A stretch of 64,000 bases of DNA, from assembly GCA_963718755.1 (NCBI GenBank), contig OY970376.1, positions 2,046,001 through 2,110,000 of the forward strand, read 5' to 3'. Each line of letters opens with the position of its first letter. Position 1 is the first letter of the stretch. The position numbers were made by a program, and so were the translations under genes. This document shows positions 7,304 through 15,388 of this stretch, piece after piece. This DNA is from VRUE01 sp963718755. GTDB taxonomy: Bacteria > Actinomycetota > Thermoleophilia > Solirubrobacterales > 70-9. Under the pieces are notes generated by a model. It searched no databases. It was not told the origin of the DNA and was given only the letters and a program-made list of their open reading frames with translations.

Positions 7304-8953
7304 ATGGGCAAGCTCGGATCGATCGCAGCAGCGGCGCGGCAGGCCGCCTCGGACAAAGCGTTCGAGGTCCGGGTGCTGCGCGAAGCCGGCGTCCTCGCTC
7401 CGCAGCGCCCCGACAAATCCGCGAAGGTCATTTCCGCCTTCGTGCGCTGGGGCGCCTCGCCCGCTCTCGGCAGTACGACCGCGGCGATTCGCCACCCGCA
7501 CGAGACGGCCTTGATCGACGAACGTGGCTCGCTGACCTTCGAGCAGGTGCAGCGGCGCTCAAACTCGCTGGCCCACGCCTTCGAACGGATGGGGATCGGC
7601 CCTGGGGACGGGGTGGGGATCATGTGCCGCAACCACCGCGGCTTCATCGAGACGACGCTTGCCGCGGCCAAGTTGGGCGCCAGCGCGCTGTACCTGAACA
7701 CGATGTTCGCCGGTCCTCAGCTGGCTGAGGTGACCCGCCGCGAGAGCCCGAAGGTGCTCGTCTACGACGAGGAGTTCACCGAGCTGCTGGGCGGCGTCGA
7801 TGAGGGTGTGCAGCGGGTGGTCGGCTGGAGCGAGGGCGAGACCGAGGCGCAGACGCTGGACTCGCTGATCGCCTCGGGCGACGAGTCGAACCTGAAGCCG
7901 CCGCCGGACAAACCGCGCTTCGTCATCCTCACCTCGGGCACGACGGGGACGCCGAAGGGCGCCCAGCGCTCCAGCCCCGACGGCCTCCTCGCCCTCGCTG
8001 CCCTGATCGACAAGATCCCCTACCGCAGCCGCGAGACGATGGTGGTCGCGGCGCCGCTCTTCCACTCCTGGGGCTTCTTCCACTTCGTGATGAGCCTGCC
8101 GACGGCTTCGACGCTGGTGTTGCGGCGGCGCTTTGACCCCGAGGAGACGCTGCGGGCGGTGCAGAAGAGTCGTGCGCATGTGCTCGCGGTGGTGCCGGTG
8201 ATGCTCCAGCGCATCCTGCAGCTGCCCGAGGAGACGCTCGCTTCCTACGACCTTTCCTCGCTGCGGATCACCTCGCTCTCCGGCTCGGCCCTACCGGGTG
8301 AGCTGGCGATCGCCTGGATGGACCGCTTCGGCGACAACGTCTACAACCTCTACGGCTCGACCGAGGTCGCTTACGCCACCGTCGCCACGCCAGCCGATCT
8401 ACGCGCGGCTCCGGGGACGGCGGGCCGGCCTCCGCGGGGCACGGTCGTTCGTCTCTATGACGAGGAGCGGAACGAGGTGCCGCGAGGCGAGGTCGGGCGG
8501 ATCTTCGTCGGCAACGAGATGTCCTTCGAGGGCTACACCGGCGGTGGCAGCAAGGACGCGATCGACGGCCTGCTGAGCAGTGGCGACGTCGGCCACATCG
8601 ATTCCTCCGGGCGGCTCTTCATCGACGGTCGCGACGATGAGATGATCGTCTCCGGTGGTGAGAACGTCTTCCCACGCGAGGTTGAGGACCTGCTGGCCGA
8701 CCACGAGGCAGTGGTCGAGGTGGCGGTGATCGGGGTCGAGGATGAGGAGTTCGGCCAGCGGCTGAAAGCCTTCGTGGTGCTTGTCGAGGAGGCCGAGGTC
8801 TCTGGCGAAGAGCTGAAAGCCCACGTCAAGGCCCATCTCGCCGGCTACAAGGCCCCGCGCGAGGTCGAGTTCCTGGCAGAGCTGCCGCGCAACGCGAGCG
8901 GCAAGATCCTCAAGCGCGATCTGCACGCGCGCGAGGCCGAGCAGTCCGCCTAG
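7304..8953 (+). CDS. Acyl-CoA synthetase / AMP-dependent ligase (FadD-like)
   Basis: The 549-aa protein is an ANL-superfamily ligase that activates a carboxylic acid with ATP and joins it to CoA. The P-loop motif ILTSGTTGTPKGA, the NLYGSTEVAYAT motif (A5) and the SGDVGHIDSSGRLFIDGRDDEMIVSG block (A7-A8) are present. So is the C-terminal LPRNASGKILKRDL motif with its catalytic lysine. The ATG at 7304 gives a short N-terminal extension (MGKLGSIAAAARQAA) that is common in actinobacterial FadD-like proteins. It starts 13 bases after ispF. With three acyl-CoA dehydrogenases and a thiolase in the window, a fatty or aromatic acid substrate is likely, but not shown. Confidence 0.88.
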   Translation: MGKLGSIAAAARQAASDKAFEVRVLREAGVLAPQRPDKSAKVISAFVRWGASPALGSTTAAIRHPHETALIDERGSLTFEQVQRRSNSLAHAFERMGIGPGDGVGIMCRNHRGFIETTLAAAKLGASALYLNTMFAGPQLAEVTRRESPKVLVYDEEFTELLGGVDEGVQRVVGWSEGETEAQTLDSLIASGDESNLKPPPDKPRFVILTSGTTGTPKGAQRSSPDGLLALAALIDKIPYRSRETMVVAAPLFHSWGFFHFVMSLPTASTLVLRRRFDPEETLRAVQKSRAHVLAVVPVMLQRILQLPEETLASYDLSSLRITSLSGSALPGELAIAWMDRFGDNVYNLYGSTEVAYATVATPADLRAAPGTAGRPPRGTVVRLYDEERNEVPRGEVGRIFVGNEMSFEGYTGGGSKDAIDGLLSSGDVGHIDSSGRLFIDGRDDEMIVSGGENVFPREVEDLLADHEAVVEVAVIGVEDEEFGQRLKAFVVLVEEAEVSGEELKAHVKAHLAGYKAPREVEFLAELPRNASGKILKRDLHAREAEQSA

Positions 8954-8968
8954 TCCTCCGCGCTAATT

Positions 8969-8987
8969 GCGGGGTTTTGGACCCCGC
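8969..8987 (+). terminator. Short GC hairpin after the acyl-CoA synthetase gene
   Basis: GCGGGGT (8969-8975) and ACCCCGC (8981-8987) form a 7-bp stem with a TTTGG loop, 15 bases past the stop codon. There is no T-run after it, so it is a candidate terminator or mRNA end only. Confidence 0.4.
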
Positions 8988-8996
8988 GTCGGTGGC

Positions 8997-9887
8997 ATGG
9001 CTTCCGGGGCTGGTAGTAGGTTGCGACGAGTGGGTGAGCCCGCCATCAACCTGAACGCTCTGAACGAGGCGACTGGAGAGATCCAGGGTGTCGCTGGCCA
9101 GGCGCTGGAGTGGGTCCGGCAGAGCGAGGAGCGGGTGGCCCGGGCCGAACGGCGCAATGCCGAGACCAAGCAGCGGGCGAAGGCGACGCTGGCCACGCTC
9201 GGCGAGCAGGGCCGCGAGCGGATCGCCGCTGAGCGCCAGAAACGGCGCGCGGCTGAGGCGCGTGTGGCCCATGCCGAGGAGGCGCGCGATCGCGCCGAGA
9301 AGGCCTTTGAGCGGGCGCAGCGAGCGGCCGAGGCCGACCGCGAGGCAATCGCGACGCAGATGGCCACAACCAAAGCGCAGGCCGACCAGGTGACGGCGCA
9401 GGCGGTGAAGCGCACCGAAGAGGAAGCTTCGAAGCGAACCGGCGAGGTGCTCGAAAAGGCCCAGGCTGAGGCCGACCGGCGCGTCGCTGCCGCCGAGCAG
9501 CGCGCCGCCGAGGCCGAGGCCCGCGCCGAGGAGTCACATCAGCTCGCCGTCCGGCTCGAGGCGGAGATCGAGGAGCGGGTGATGCAGGGCACCGTGGACG
9601 TCCGCCGCGAGGCGCAGGAACGGGTGCGCAAGCTGATCGAGAAGGTCGAAGGCGAGGCAACCGAGAAGGCCAGGGTGCGGGCCGAGGAGCAGCTGCAGGC
9701 CGAGTCGGAGCGGATCCGTGGCCAGGCCGAACAGCGCGAGGAGCGCTTGCGCCGCGCCGCCGAGGAGGAGATCAAGGCCAGCGCCAAGCGCGCGCGTCGT
9801 GAGGTGCTCGCCGCGGCCGATCAAACGGCACCAACTTGGTCGCGCAACGAGTCCGCCGACTCGGGCGCGGGCTACCGGACGTTCTAG
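8997..9887 (+). CDS. Alanine/glutamate/arginine-rich coiled-coil protein, unknown function
   Basis: About 296 residues, nearly all a continuous charged helix rich in Ala, Glu, Arg and Gln with heptad-like spacing (residues about 35-275), e.g. AEQRAAEAEARAEESHQL. There is no signal peptide, membrane segment or recognised enzyme motif. The short C-terminus (NESADSGAGYRTF) is non-helical. It may be a structural or scaffolding protein, in the way of DivIVA-like or phage-shock-like proteins, but this is a guess from shape only. The start is uncertain: ATG 8997 and GTG 9030 are both possible and neither has a good RBS. It ends 21 bases before cysS. Confidence 0.7.
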   Translation: MASGAGSRLRRVGEPAINLNALNEATGEIQGVAGQALEWVRQSEERVARAERRNAETKQRAKATLATLGEQGRERIAAERQKRRAAEARVAHAEEARDRAEKAFERAQRAAEADREAIATQMATTKAQADQVTAQAVKRTEEEASKRTGEVLEKAQAEADRRVAAAEQRAAEAEARAEESHQLAVRLEAEIEERVMQGTVDVRREAQERVRKLIEKVEGEATEKARVRAEEQLQAESERIRGQAEQREERLRRAAEEEIKASAKRARREVLAAADQTAPTWSRNESADSGAGYRTF

Positions 9888-9908
9888 CCCCCTCTAGCAT
9901 CCGCCCCG

Positions 9909-11294
9909 ATGCGAGAGGTGCGGATCAGGGACACGCTGAGCGGCGAGCTACGCGCGCTCGACTCCGGCAGCGAGGTCGGGATCTACGCTTGCGGGCCGAC
10001 CGTCTACAGCCGCATCCACATCGGCAACGCCCGCCCGTTCGTCATCTTCTCGCTGCTGGCGCGGTTTCTGCGCTCCGAGGGCTACCGGGCGAAGCTGGTC
10101 GTCAACGTCACCGACATCAACGACAAGATCTACGAGGCCGCAGAGGCGGTGGGCGAGCCCTCGGCCGAGTTCGCCGAGCGGATGACGCGGGCCTACCTCG
10201 AGGACACCGACCGCCTCGGCCTCGGCCGCCCCGACACCGAGCCGCTGGCGACCGAGACGATCGACGGGATCATCGCCCTGATCGGCGACCTGGTCGAGTC
10301 GGGACACGCCTATGAGTCCGGCGGCGACGTCTACTTCCGCGTGCGCAGCTTTGACGGCTACGGCAAGCTCTCCAACCGCCGCACCGAGGACATGGACCAG
10401 GGCGAGGAGGCGGGCTCCGCATCGCTGAAGGAGGACCCGCTCGACTTCGCGCTCTGGAAGGCGCACAAGGAGGGCGAGGACACGAGTTGGGGCTCGCCCT
10501 GGGGCCCGGGGAGGCCGGGCTGGCACATCGAGTGCTCGGCGATGGCCGAGGCCGAGCTTGGCCCCTCCTTCACCATCCACGGCGGTGGTTCGGACCTCGT
10601 CTTCCCCCACCACGAGAACGAGATCGCCCAGTCCGAGGCGGCGGGGCGGCCCTTTGCCCACCTCTGGATGCACAACGGGATGATCGAGACCGGTACCGAG
10701 AAGATGTCGAAGTCCGAGGGCAACATCTTTCAGCTGTCCGAGGCGCTCGACTCTTATGGGCGCGAGGCGGTCGTCGACTACCTGATCTCAGGTCATTACC
10801 GCCAGCCATTGGCTTTCGGGCCCGAGCAGATGGAGCAGGCTCAGGCAAGGGTCGAGCGATTGCGGAACTTCTTCAGGGAGCATCCGGTGGGGGCCTCGGG
10901 GGAAGCCCCGCCGGAGCAACAGCGGGGAGGCTCCGTCGGGACTTCCCCCGAGGCCCGCCTCGACAGCTTCAGGGACGCGTTGGCCGATGACTTCAACACT
11001 CCCCGGGCGATGGCTGAGGTGTTCGAGCTGGTTGCTGAAGCCAATCGCGGAGACGTGCCAGGCGCACCGGAAGCTGTGCGGGAGATGCTGGATCTCGTCG
11101 GTCTCAGCTCCCTTACCCAGCCGGATCAGGGAGCTGAGACTGACGAGGTTGCGCGGAAGCTGATGGAGGAGCGCGAGGCAGCACGCGCCGAGAGGGACTT
11201 CGAGCGCGCTGATGAGATCCGCGACGAGCTCGCCGAGCTGGGCTGGGAAGTGCGGGATTCGGCTGACGGGGCGAAGCTCGTGCCGAAGGCCTGA
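9909..11294 (+). CDS. cysS: Cysteinyl-tRNA synthetase
   Basis: This class I enzyme charges tRNA-Cys. The HIGN signature is at residues 37-40 (YSRIHIGNARP), KMSKS at 265-269, and the zinc ligands C28, C209 (WHIECSAM), H234 and E238 (FPHHENE) are all present. The DALR-type anticodon-binding region follows, and the ERDFERADEIRDEL helix near the end is typical. Two palindromic segments lie in frame in the linkers of the C-terminal half: residues about 328-349 (10891-10956) and 396-413 (11094-11147). Both fall at variable positions, so function is probably kept. rlmB starts two bases after the stop, a common cysS neighbour. Confidence 0.97.
   Translation: MREVRIRDTLSGELRALDSGSEVGIYACGPTVYSRIHIGNARPFVIFSLLARFLRSEGYRAKLVVNVTDINDKIYEAAEAVGEPSAEFAERMTRAYLEDTDRLGLGRPDTEPLATETIDGIIALIGDLVESGHAYESGGDVYFRVRSFDGYGKLSNRRTEDMDQGEEAGSASLKEDPLDFALWKAHKEGEDTSWGSPWGPGRPGWHIECSAMAEAELGPSFTIHGGGSDLVFPHHENEIAQSEAAGRPFAHLWMHNGMIETGTEKMSKSEGNIFQLSEALDSYGREAVVDYLISGHYRQPLAFGPEQMEQAQARVERLRNFFREHPVGASGEAPPEQQRGGSVGTSPEARLDSFRDALADDFNTPRAMAEVFELVAEANRGDVPGAPEAVREMLDLVGLSSLTQPDQGAETDEVARKLMEEREAARAERDFERADEIRDELAELGWEVRDSADGAKLVPKA
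10891..10956 (+). repeat. In-frame palindrome 1 inside cysS
   Basis: The outer 15-nt arms (10891-10905 GGGCCTCGGGGGAAG; 10942-10956) are perfectly complementary. Pairing continues inward to 10917/10930 with two mismatches, giving a stem of 27 positions with a 12-nt loop. It is translated as part of the Gly/Pro/Glu-rich stretch GEAPPEQQRGGSVGTSPE between the catalytic domain and the C-terminal helices. Confidence 0.88.
11094..11147 (+). repeat. In-frame palindrome 2 inside cysS
   Basis: Arms 11094-11113 and 11128-11147 (20 nt, one mismatch that would be a G-U pair; core GTCTCAGCTCCCT / AGGGAGCTGAGAC) enclose the loop TACCCAGCCGGATC. It is read as GLSSLTQPDQGAETDE just before the conserved C-terminal helix. 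Confidence 0.9.
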
Positions 11295-11296
11295 GC

Positions 11297-11956
11297 GTGG
11301 CGACCCAGCTGATCTACGGGAAGCAGCCGGTCGCCGAGGCGGAGTGTGGAAAGCGGCGTGTGCGGCGGGTTTGGCGCATGCCTGAGGCCTCGGATGTGGA
11401 GCTCGAGCGGCTCTGTGGGTCGCCGGACCACCAAGGGGTCGTGGCGGAGGTCGATCCTTATCCTTACGGCGACCCGAAGGCGCTGCTGCTGCGGCCCGAC
11501 GCGCTGATCGTCGCCCTTGACCAGGTCCAGGATCCGCGCAATCTCGGGGCGGTCTGCCGCTCGGCCGAGTTCGCCGGCGCTGCCGGGGTCGTCGTACCGG
11601 AGCGTCGCGCGGCCGAGGTGACGCCAGTGGTCTGCAAGACTTCCGCCGGAGCCGTTGAGCACCTAGAAATCGCCCACGTCCGCAACCTCGCCGACTGGCT
11701 GGCTGAGGCCAAGAAGGCCAACTTCTGGATCTGGGGCGCCGACGCCGACGCGAGCGAGGCCCCTTGGGCCGTCGACCTCACCGGCCCGACTGTCCTCGTC
11801 CTCGGCGGGGAGGGGAAGGGAATCCGCCCCCGCGTCGCATCCGTCTGCGACGGCCTGGTCGCCCTGCCAAAGCTCGGCAAAGTCGACTCGCTCAACGTCT
11901 CAGCAGCCGCCGCGGCATTGCTTTTCGAGGCTACGCGCCAGCGCCAGCTCCCGTAG
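11297..11956 (+). CDS. rlmB: 23S rRNA 2'-O-methyltransferase, TrmH/RlmB family
   Basis: A SPOUT-fold methyltransferase that probably methylates a guanosine of 23S rRNA (G2251 in E. coli RlmB). A short N-terminal substrate-binding domain (LIYGKQPVAEA; PDHQGVVAEV) precedes the knotted catalytic domain with the three family motifs: QDPRNLGAVCRSAEFAGA, LVLGGEGKGIR and LPKLGKVDSLNVSAAAA. At 219 aa it is shorter than E. coli RlmB, mostly at the N-terminus. The GTG start lies two bases past the cysS stop, and the two genes are almost certainly one transcript. Confidence 0.9.
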   Translation: MATQLIYGKQPVAEAECGKRRVRRVWRMPEASDVELERLCGSPDHQGVVAEVDPYPYGDPKALLLRPDALIVALDQVQDPRNLGAVCRSAEFAGAAGVVVPERRAAEVTPVVCKTSAGAVEHLEIAHVRNLADWLAEAKKANFWIWGADADASEAPWAVDLTGPTVLVLGGEGKGIRPRVASVCDGLVALPKLGKVDSLNVSAAAAALLFEATRQRQLP

Positions 11957-11994
11957 CACCCGCAACGGCGTTTGCAGAAATTCGCAATTTGGGG

Positions 11995-12023
11995 TTGACA
12001 GAACTCTGCTGGTCGGTAAAGCT
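11995..12023 (+). promoter_or_regulatory. Probable sigH promoter (TTGACA, TAAAGCT)
   Basis: A consensus -35 TTGACA is at 11995-12000, followed after 16-17 nt by TAAAGCT (12017-12023) as a weak -10. Transcription from here would give a leader of about 100 nt before the sigH start. That leader contains small inverted repeats (CTCAG...CTGAG; GGCGCC...GGCGCC), so translational control is possible. Confidence 0.5.
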
Positions 12024-12135
12024 ACCGCGCCAACAAGGGTGAACCTCAGCTTGAGTCTGAGATCCATCCGTCAATAAGGGCGCCACCAGGGGAGGTATCG
12101 GCGCCACGACCCTTCATCTCAAAGGAGAAGGATCA

Positions 12136-12843
12136 GTGGCTCTTTCCTCACCAACGCAGGAACTGCGACTCCCCAGCGGGCATTTCAACGGCTCCACCCG
12201 GCCAAACTCCAACCCTCAACTTGAGCTTGATGACCACTACCTGGTCGCGCTTGCCAAGGAGGGCCGGACCGACGCGTACGACTCGATCGTGCGTCGCTAC
12301 CGCGGTTTCGTCCGTCTCAAGGCCTCGTCCTACTTCCTCCTCGGAGGAGAGAGCGACGACCTGATCCAGGAAGGCCTGCTCGGCCTCTACAAGGCGATTC
12401 GCGACTACCGCAGCGATCGCGAGTCGAGCTTCCGCAGCTTCGCCGAGCTCTGCATCACCCGCCAGATCATCACCGCGGTGAAGACGGCGACCCGCAACAA
12501 GCACACGCCGCTCAACCAGTACGTCTCCTTCAGCCAGACCCCGGCCGCGGCAGGCGACTCCGACACCACTCTCGACGAGATTCTGCCCGGGCCAAGCGTC
12601 ACCGACCCGGTCAACCAGGTGATCGCCAGCGAAGAGCTGGAGAGCCTCGTCTCCTGCCTCTCGGGCAGCTCCGGCGTCCTCTCCGACCTCGAGAGTCGCG
12701 TCCTCTCCCTCTATCTAGACGGCCACTCCTACGAGGCGACGGCAGAGCGCCTCGAGTGCGACACCAAGACCGTCGACAACGCCTTGCAGCGCGTCAAGCG
12801 CAAGGTTGCCGCACACCTCGACTCACGCGAGGTACCGGCCTAG
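12136..12843 (+). CDS. sigH: RNA polymerase sigma factor, SigH (sigma-30) type
   Basis: The 235-aa protein is very close in form to the Bacillus transition-state sigma factor SigH rather than to typical actinobacterial ECF factors. Region 2 reads DDLIQEGLLGLYKAIRDYR and FRSFAELCITRQIITAVKTA, region 3 is missing, and region 4 is a helix-turn-helix (LESRVLSLYLDGHSYEATAE; TVDNALQRVKRKV). The GTG start at 12136 is supported by AAAGGAGAAGG five bases upstream. The leader is long and there is a good upstream promoter. It ends tail-to-tail with the PD40 gene, sharing the four bases CTAG. Its regulon is unknown. Confidence 0.92.
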   Translation: MALSSPTQELRLPSGHFNGSTRPNSNPQLELDDHYLVALAKEGRTDAYDSIVRRYRGFVRLKASSYFLLGGESDDLIQEGLLGLYKAIRDYRSDRESSFRSFAELCITRQIITAVKTATRNKHTPLNQYVSFSQTPAAAGDSDTTLDEILPGPSVTDPVNQVIASEELESLVSCLSGSSGVLSDLESRVLSLYLDGHSYEATAERLECDTKTVDNALQRVKRKVAAHLDSREVPA

Positions 12844-14195
12844 GGCAGCAGTTGAGTGCGGAAGACGCTGGTGAGGTGCCGGGTGTCCGCTGGATTCAGA
12901 TTCGAGCCGCGCGACTCGAAGGCGACGAAGCGTCCGCCGGCGGAGATCGCCGGGTTGGCTGAGGGAGCGTTCGAGGCAGTGCCGCCACTGCGGGAGACGA
13001 GGGTGATGCGGCCGCTGCGCATGTCGCGGACGAAGATGTCCGGATCCTCGGAGTTGTCGGCTGCGCCGAGATTGCTGGCATCGGATTCGAAGGCGATGTA
13101 GCGGCCATTGGCCGAGATCGTGGGGTTGGAGGAGTCGCCGTTCCCGGCGACGCCCCTTTTGCCGGCGGCGTGCGAGACAAGCGTCGTGCGGTGCGTCCTC
13201 AGATCGCGGACGAAGACGTCTTCGATGCTGCCTTTGTCGATCGCGCTGAGGTTTGTCGCCTCGCTGGCGAAGGCGACGTAGCGGCCATTGGCGGAGATCG
13301 CGGGCAGCTTGCAGTCGCCGTTCCCGAGCGGGCCGTGGTGTCCCCCTGCGCGTGAGACGAAGAACGTGCGTCTCTCCTTCATGTCCCGCATCGCCACCTC
13401 GAGCGCGTGTCCGTGCCGGAGGTGGGCGACGGTGAGGAAGGCGACCCAGCGTCCGTGGGCCGAGATCGACGGCGAGTAGCCCCCATCGAAGCGGCCACCG
13501 GCGCGGTAGCTGACTCGGGCCACTGGCACCGTGGTGGCCGTGTGAAGATCGCGAACGAAGACCCCGCCGAAGCTGCCACGGAGGATGTTCGTCGCGTTGG
13601 TCTGGAAGGCGACGGAGCGGCCGTCTGCGGAGATCGATGGGTTGCTGGAGTCCTCGTTGCCGCTGGTCCCTCGCCGTCCGTCGCTCCGCGAGGCGAGCCT
13701 CACTTGGCCGTTAAGCCGGTCGTAGACGAAGATGTCGCGTACGGGGAAGGTGTCGCCGGCCGGCGTGGTCGAGTTGTCGCGGTCTTCGTTGCTGAGATCC
13801 GGGTCCTCTGAGGCGAACGCCAGGAAGCGTCCATCGCCCGAGAGCGACGGCGCGCCTGCCTCGAAGCCGAGCCCCTGTTCGCTGGTACCGAATGGGACGT
13901 TGACTGCGGTCGTCCCGCCGCTCATATCGCGCAGGAAGATGCCGGTGCCGGTCGGCCCTGGGCCGCCGGCGCCGCCGGGGTCGCTGGCGCTGCTGACGGT
14001 GCCGACGTAGGCGATGAAGTTGCCGTCGGCCGAGATTGCCGGATTGAAGTGCTCAGTAGGGCGGCTGGGCGCGTTCGGGTCATTGGGCTCGGAGACCAGC
14101 AGGGTCGAGCCGGTAGCGCCCAGGGCGAGGGCCGCAAACGAGAGCGCGACAGTCGCGATCGCCGCCAGGGCGAGGGTTGCGAATCGACGCCCCAT
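12840..14195 (-). CDS. Secreted PD40 / TolB-like beta-propeller protein
   Basis: A 451-aa exported protein. The N-terminal signal sequence (MGRRFATLALAAIATVALSF, then an Ala-rich core) precedes at least six repeats. Each repeat has the blade pattern NPxISANGRYxAFxSxASNL followed by DIFVRDLxTxxTTLVS, characteristic of WD40-like PD40 blades as in TolB. The repeats probably form one propeller outside the membrane that binds a protein or sugar ligand; no catalytic domain is visible. Its ATG overlaps the stop of the upstream reductase gene (ATGA), so the two are translationally coupled. A second, unrelated-length PD40 protein is at 47377. Confidence 0.82.
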   Translation of the reverse strand: MGRRFATLALAAIATVALSFAALALGATGSTLLVSEPNDPNAPSRPTEHFNPAISADGNFIAYVGTVSSASDPGGAGGPGPTGTGIFLRDMSGGTTAVNVPFGTSEQGLGFEAGAPSLSGDGRFLAFASEDPDLSNEDRDNSTTPAGDTFPVRDIFVYDRLNGQVRLASRSDGRRGTSGNEDSSNPSISADGRSVAFQTNATNILRGSFGGVFVRDLHTATTVPVARVSYRAGGRFDGGYSPSISAHGRWVAFLTVAHLRHGHALEVAMRDMKERRTFFVSRAGGHHGPLGNGDCKLPAISANGRYVAFASEATNLSAIDKGSIEDVFVRDLRTHRTTLVSHAAGKRGVAGNGDSSNPTISANGRYIAFESDASNLGAADNSEDPDIFVRDMRSGRITLVSRSGGTASNAPSANPAISAGGRFVAFESRGSNLNPADTRHLTSVFRTQLLP

Positions 14196-15340
14196 CAGGC
14201 GCGCGGACCCTCGGGCGGTGGCTCGACCTCGACCGAGACGCCAAAGTCGGCGAGGGCGGCGAAGAACGAGGTGGGATCGAAGGCCTGCGCGGGCGCCAGG
14301 GCACCCTTGCGGTCATAGCCAGGACCGGCGCAGAGCAGCGCCCCGTGCGCGAGGCTGACCGCGGTGAGGCCATAGACGTCGCTGCCGCGAACGGTTCCGC
14401 GCCGGGTGCCCGACTTGCTCCGCGCCTCGCAACTGATCGTGAAGCGCGCCTTCTTGCGGTTCTCTTCGCTGGGTGCAGCCGGCAGGCGTCGGATCAGAGC
14501 GCCCATCGCCTTGCGCAGCGGGGTGCGCATGGCGAGTCCGAGCAGGGGAGTGGAGGCGGCAGCCAGCGGCATCAACCGCGGCGGCACGACCATCCCATTC
14601 AGAAGTGTCCGCACTCGGGCGGTATCGACGTGCCGCGGCACCGTGATCTGCTCGCCCGCGGGGTAGCGCAGCATCCGCTGTTCCCCGAGTGGGTCTGGAA
14701 AGCGCCAGCGCCCCCCATCGGCGCTGCGCGGCGCCGGCCGCCAGTCCCCATCGGCCCAGACCACGTCACCGCCCCGCATGATCTCGAGCCCCGAGAGCGA
14801 GGTGCCTTGCGTGGGCGCAAACCCATGCACGCAGTAGGCAACGACGATCTCCTCCAGCGGCCCCATCCCATCGGCGGTAAGCGCAGCAATCAGGTCGCCG
14901 GGCAGGTAGTCGAACCCCATCCCGGAGATCAAAGCCGCCCCCGTCTCAGCCGCCCTCTCGCCATAGCGGTCGAAGACCATCCGCATAAACGGTTGCTCCC
15001 CAGTCGTATCCAGGTAGTGCGTCCCGGTATCGGCGGCCGCAGCCACAACCGGCTCGCCATAGAGAGAGAACGGCCCAGCGCAAGCCACAACCACCGAGCA
15101 GGGCTCCAGCATCTCCCGCAACCCAGCCGGATCATCCGCGGCCACGGCCCTGAATGGAACGCCTCCTAGTTCTGCCGAAAGCGCATCCAGCTTGCGCGCA
15201 TCTCGACCCGCGATTAGGAAATCGGACCCACGCTGCTTCAACTCTCGGGCGATCAGGCCTCCCGTGAAGCCGGTGGCTCCGTAGACCACGATGGGGCCGG
15301 CTTGTGACCGGGGGCGGAAAGTCTCGTCCTCGCTTGGCAT
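14195..15340 (-). CDS. Saccharopine dehydrogenase-like NAD(P)-binding protein (trans-acting enoyl reductase type)
   Basis: The 381-aa protein begins with a Rossmann nucleotide-binding motif (VVYGATGFTGGLIARELKQRG) and continues with LIAGRDARKLDAL, VVVACAGPFSLYG and THYLDTTGEQPF. This is the layout of saccharopine-dehydrogenase-like proteins and mycobacterial trans-acting enoyl reductases, which reduce lipid or polyketide intermediates. The middle segment GMGFDYLPGDLIAA is also conserved in this group. The substrate cannot be told from sequence. It is the first gene of a two-gene unit with the secreted PD40 gene and is divergent from the Vsr-HNH gene 48 bases away. Confidence 0.75.
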   Translation of the reverse strand: MPSEDETFRPRSQAGPIVVYGATGFTGGLIARELKQRGSDFLIAGRDARKLDALSAELGGVPFRAVAADDPAGLREMLEPCSVVVACAGPFSLYGEPVVAAAADTGTHYLDTTGEQPFMRMVFDRYGERAAETGAALISGMGFDYLPGDLIAALTADGMGPLEEIVVAYCVHGFAPTQGTSLSGLEIMRGGDVVWADGDWRPAPRSADGGRWRFPDPLGEQRMLRYPAGEQITVPRHVDTARVRTLLNGMVVPPRLMPLAAASTPLLGLAMRTPLRKAMGALIRRLPAAPSEENRKKARFTISCEARSKSGTRRGTVRGSDVYGLTAVSLAHGALLCAGPGYDRKGALAPAQAFDPTSFFAALADFGVSVEVEPPPEGPRA

Positions 15341-15388
15341 ATGCGACCAACGCTATTCGAGAGCTTGGGATTTGGATAGCGTCGATCT

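Noticed and set aside
9036..9900. Coiled-coil gene as a possible pseudogene or repeat artefact
   Set aside because: Codon use and frame are consistent along 290 codons and no stop or frameshift is present; low complexity here reflects a real coiled coil.
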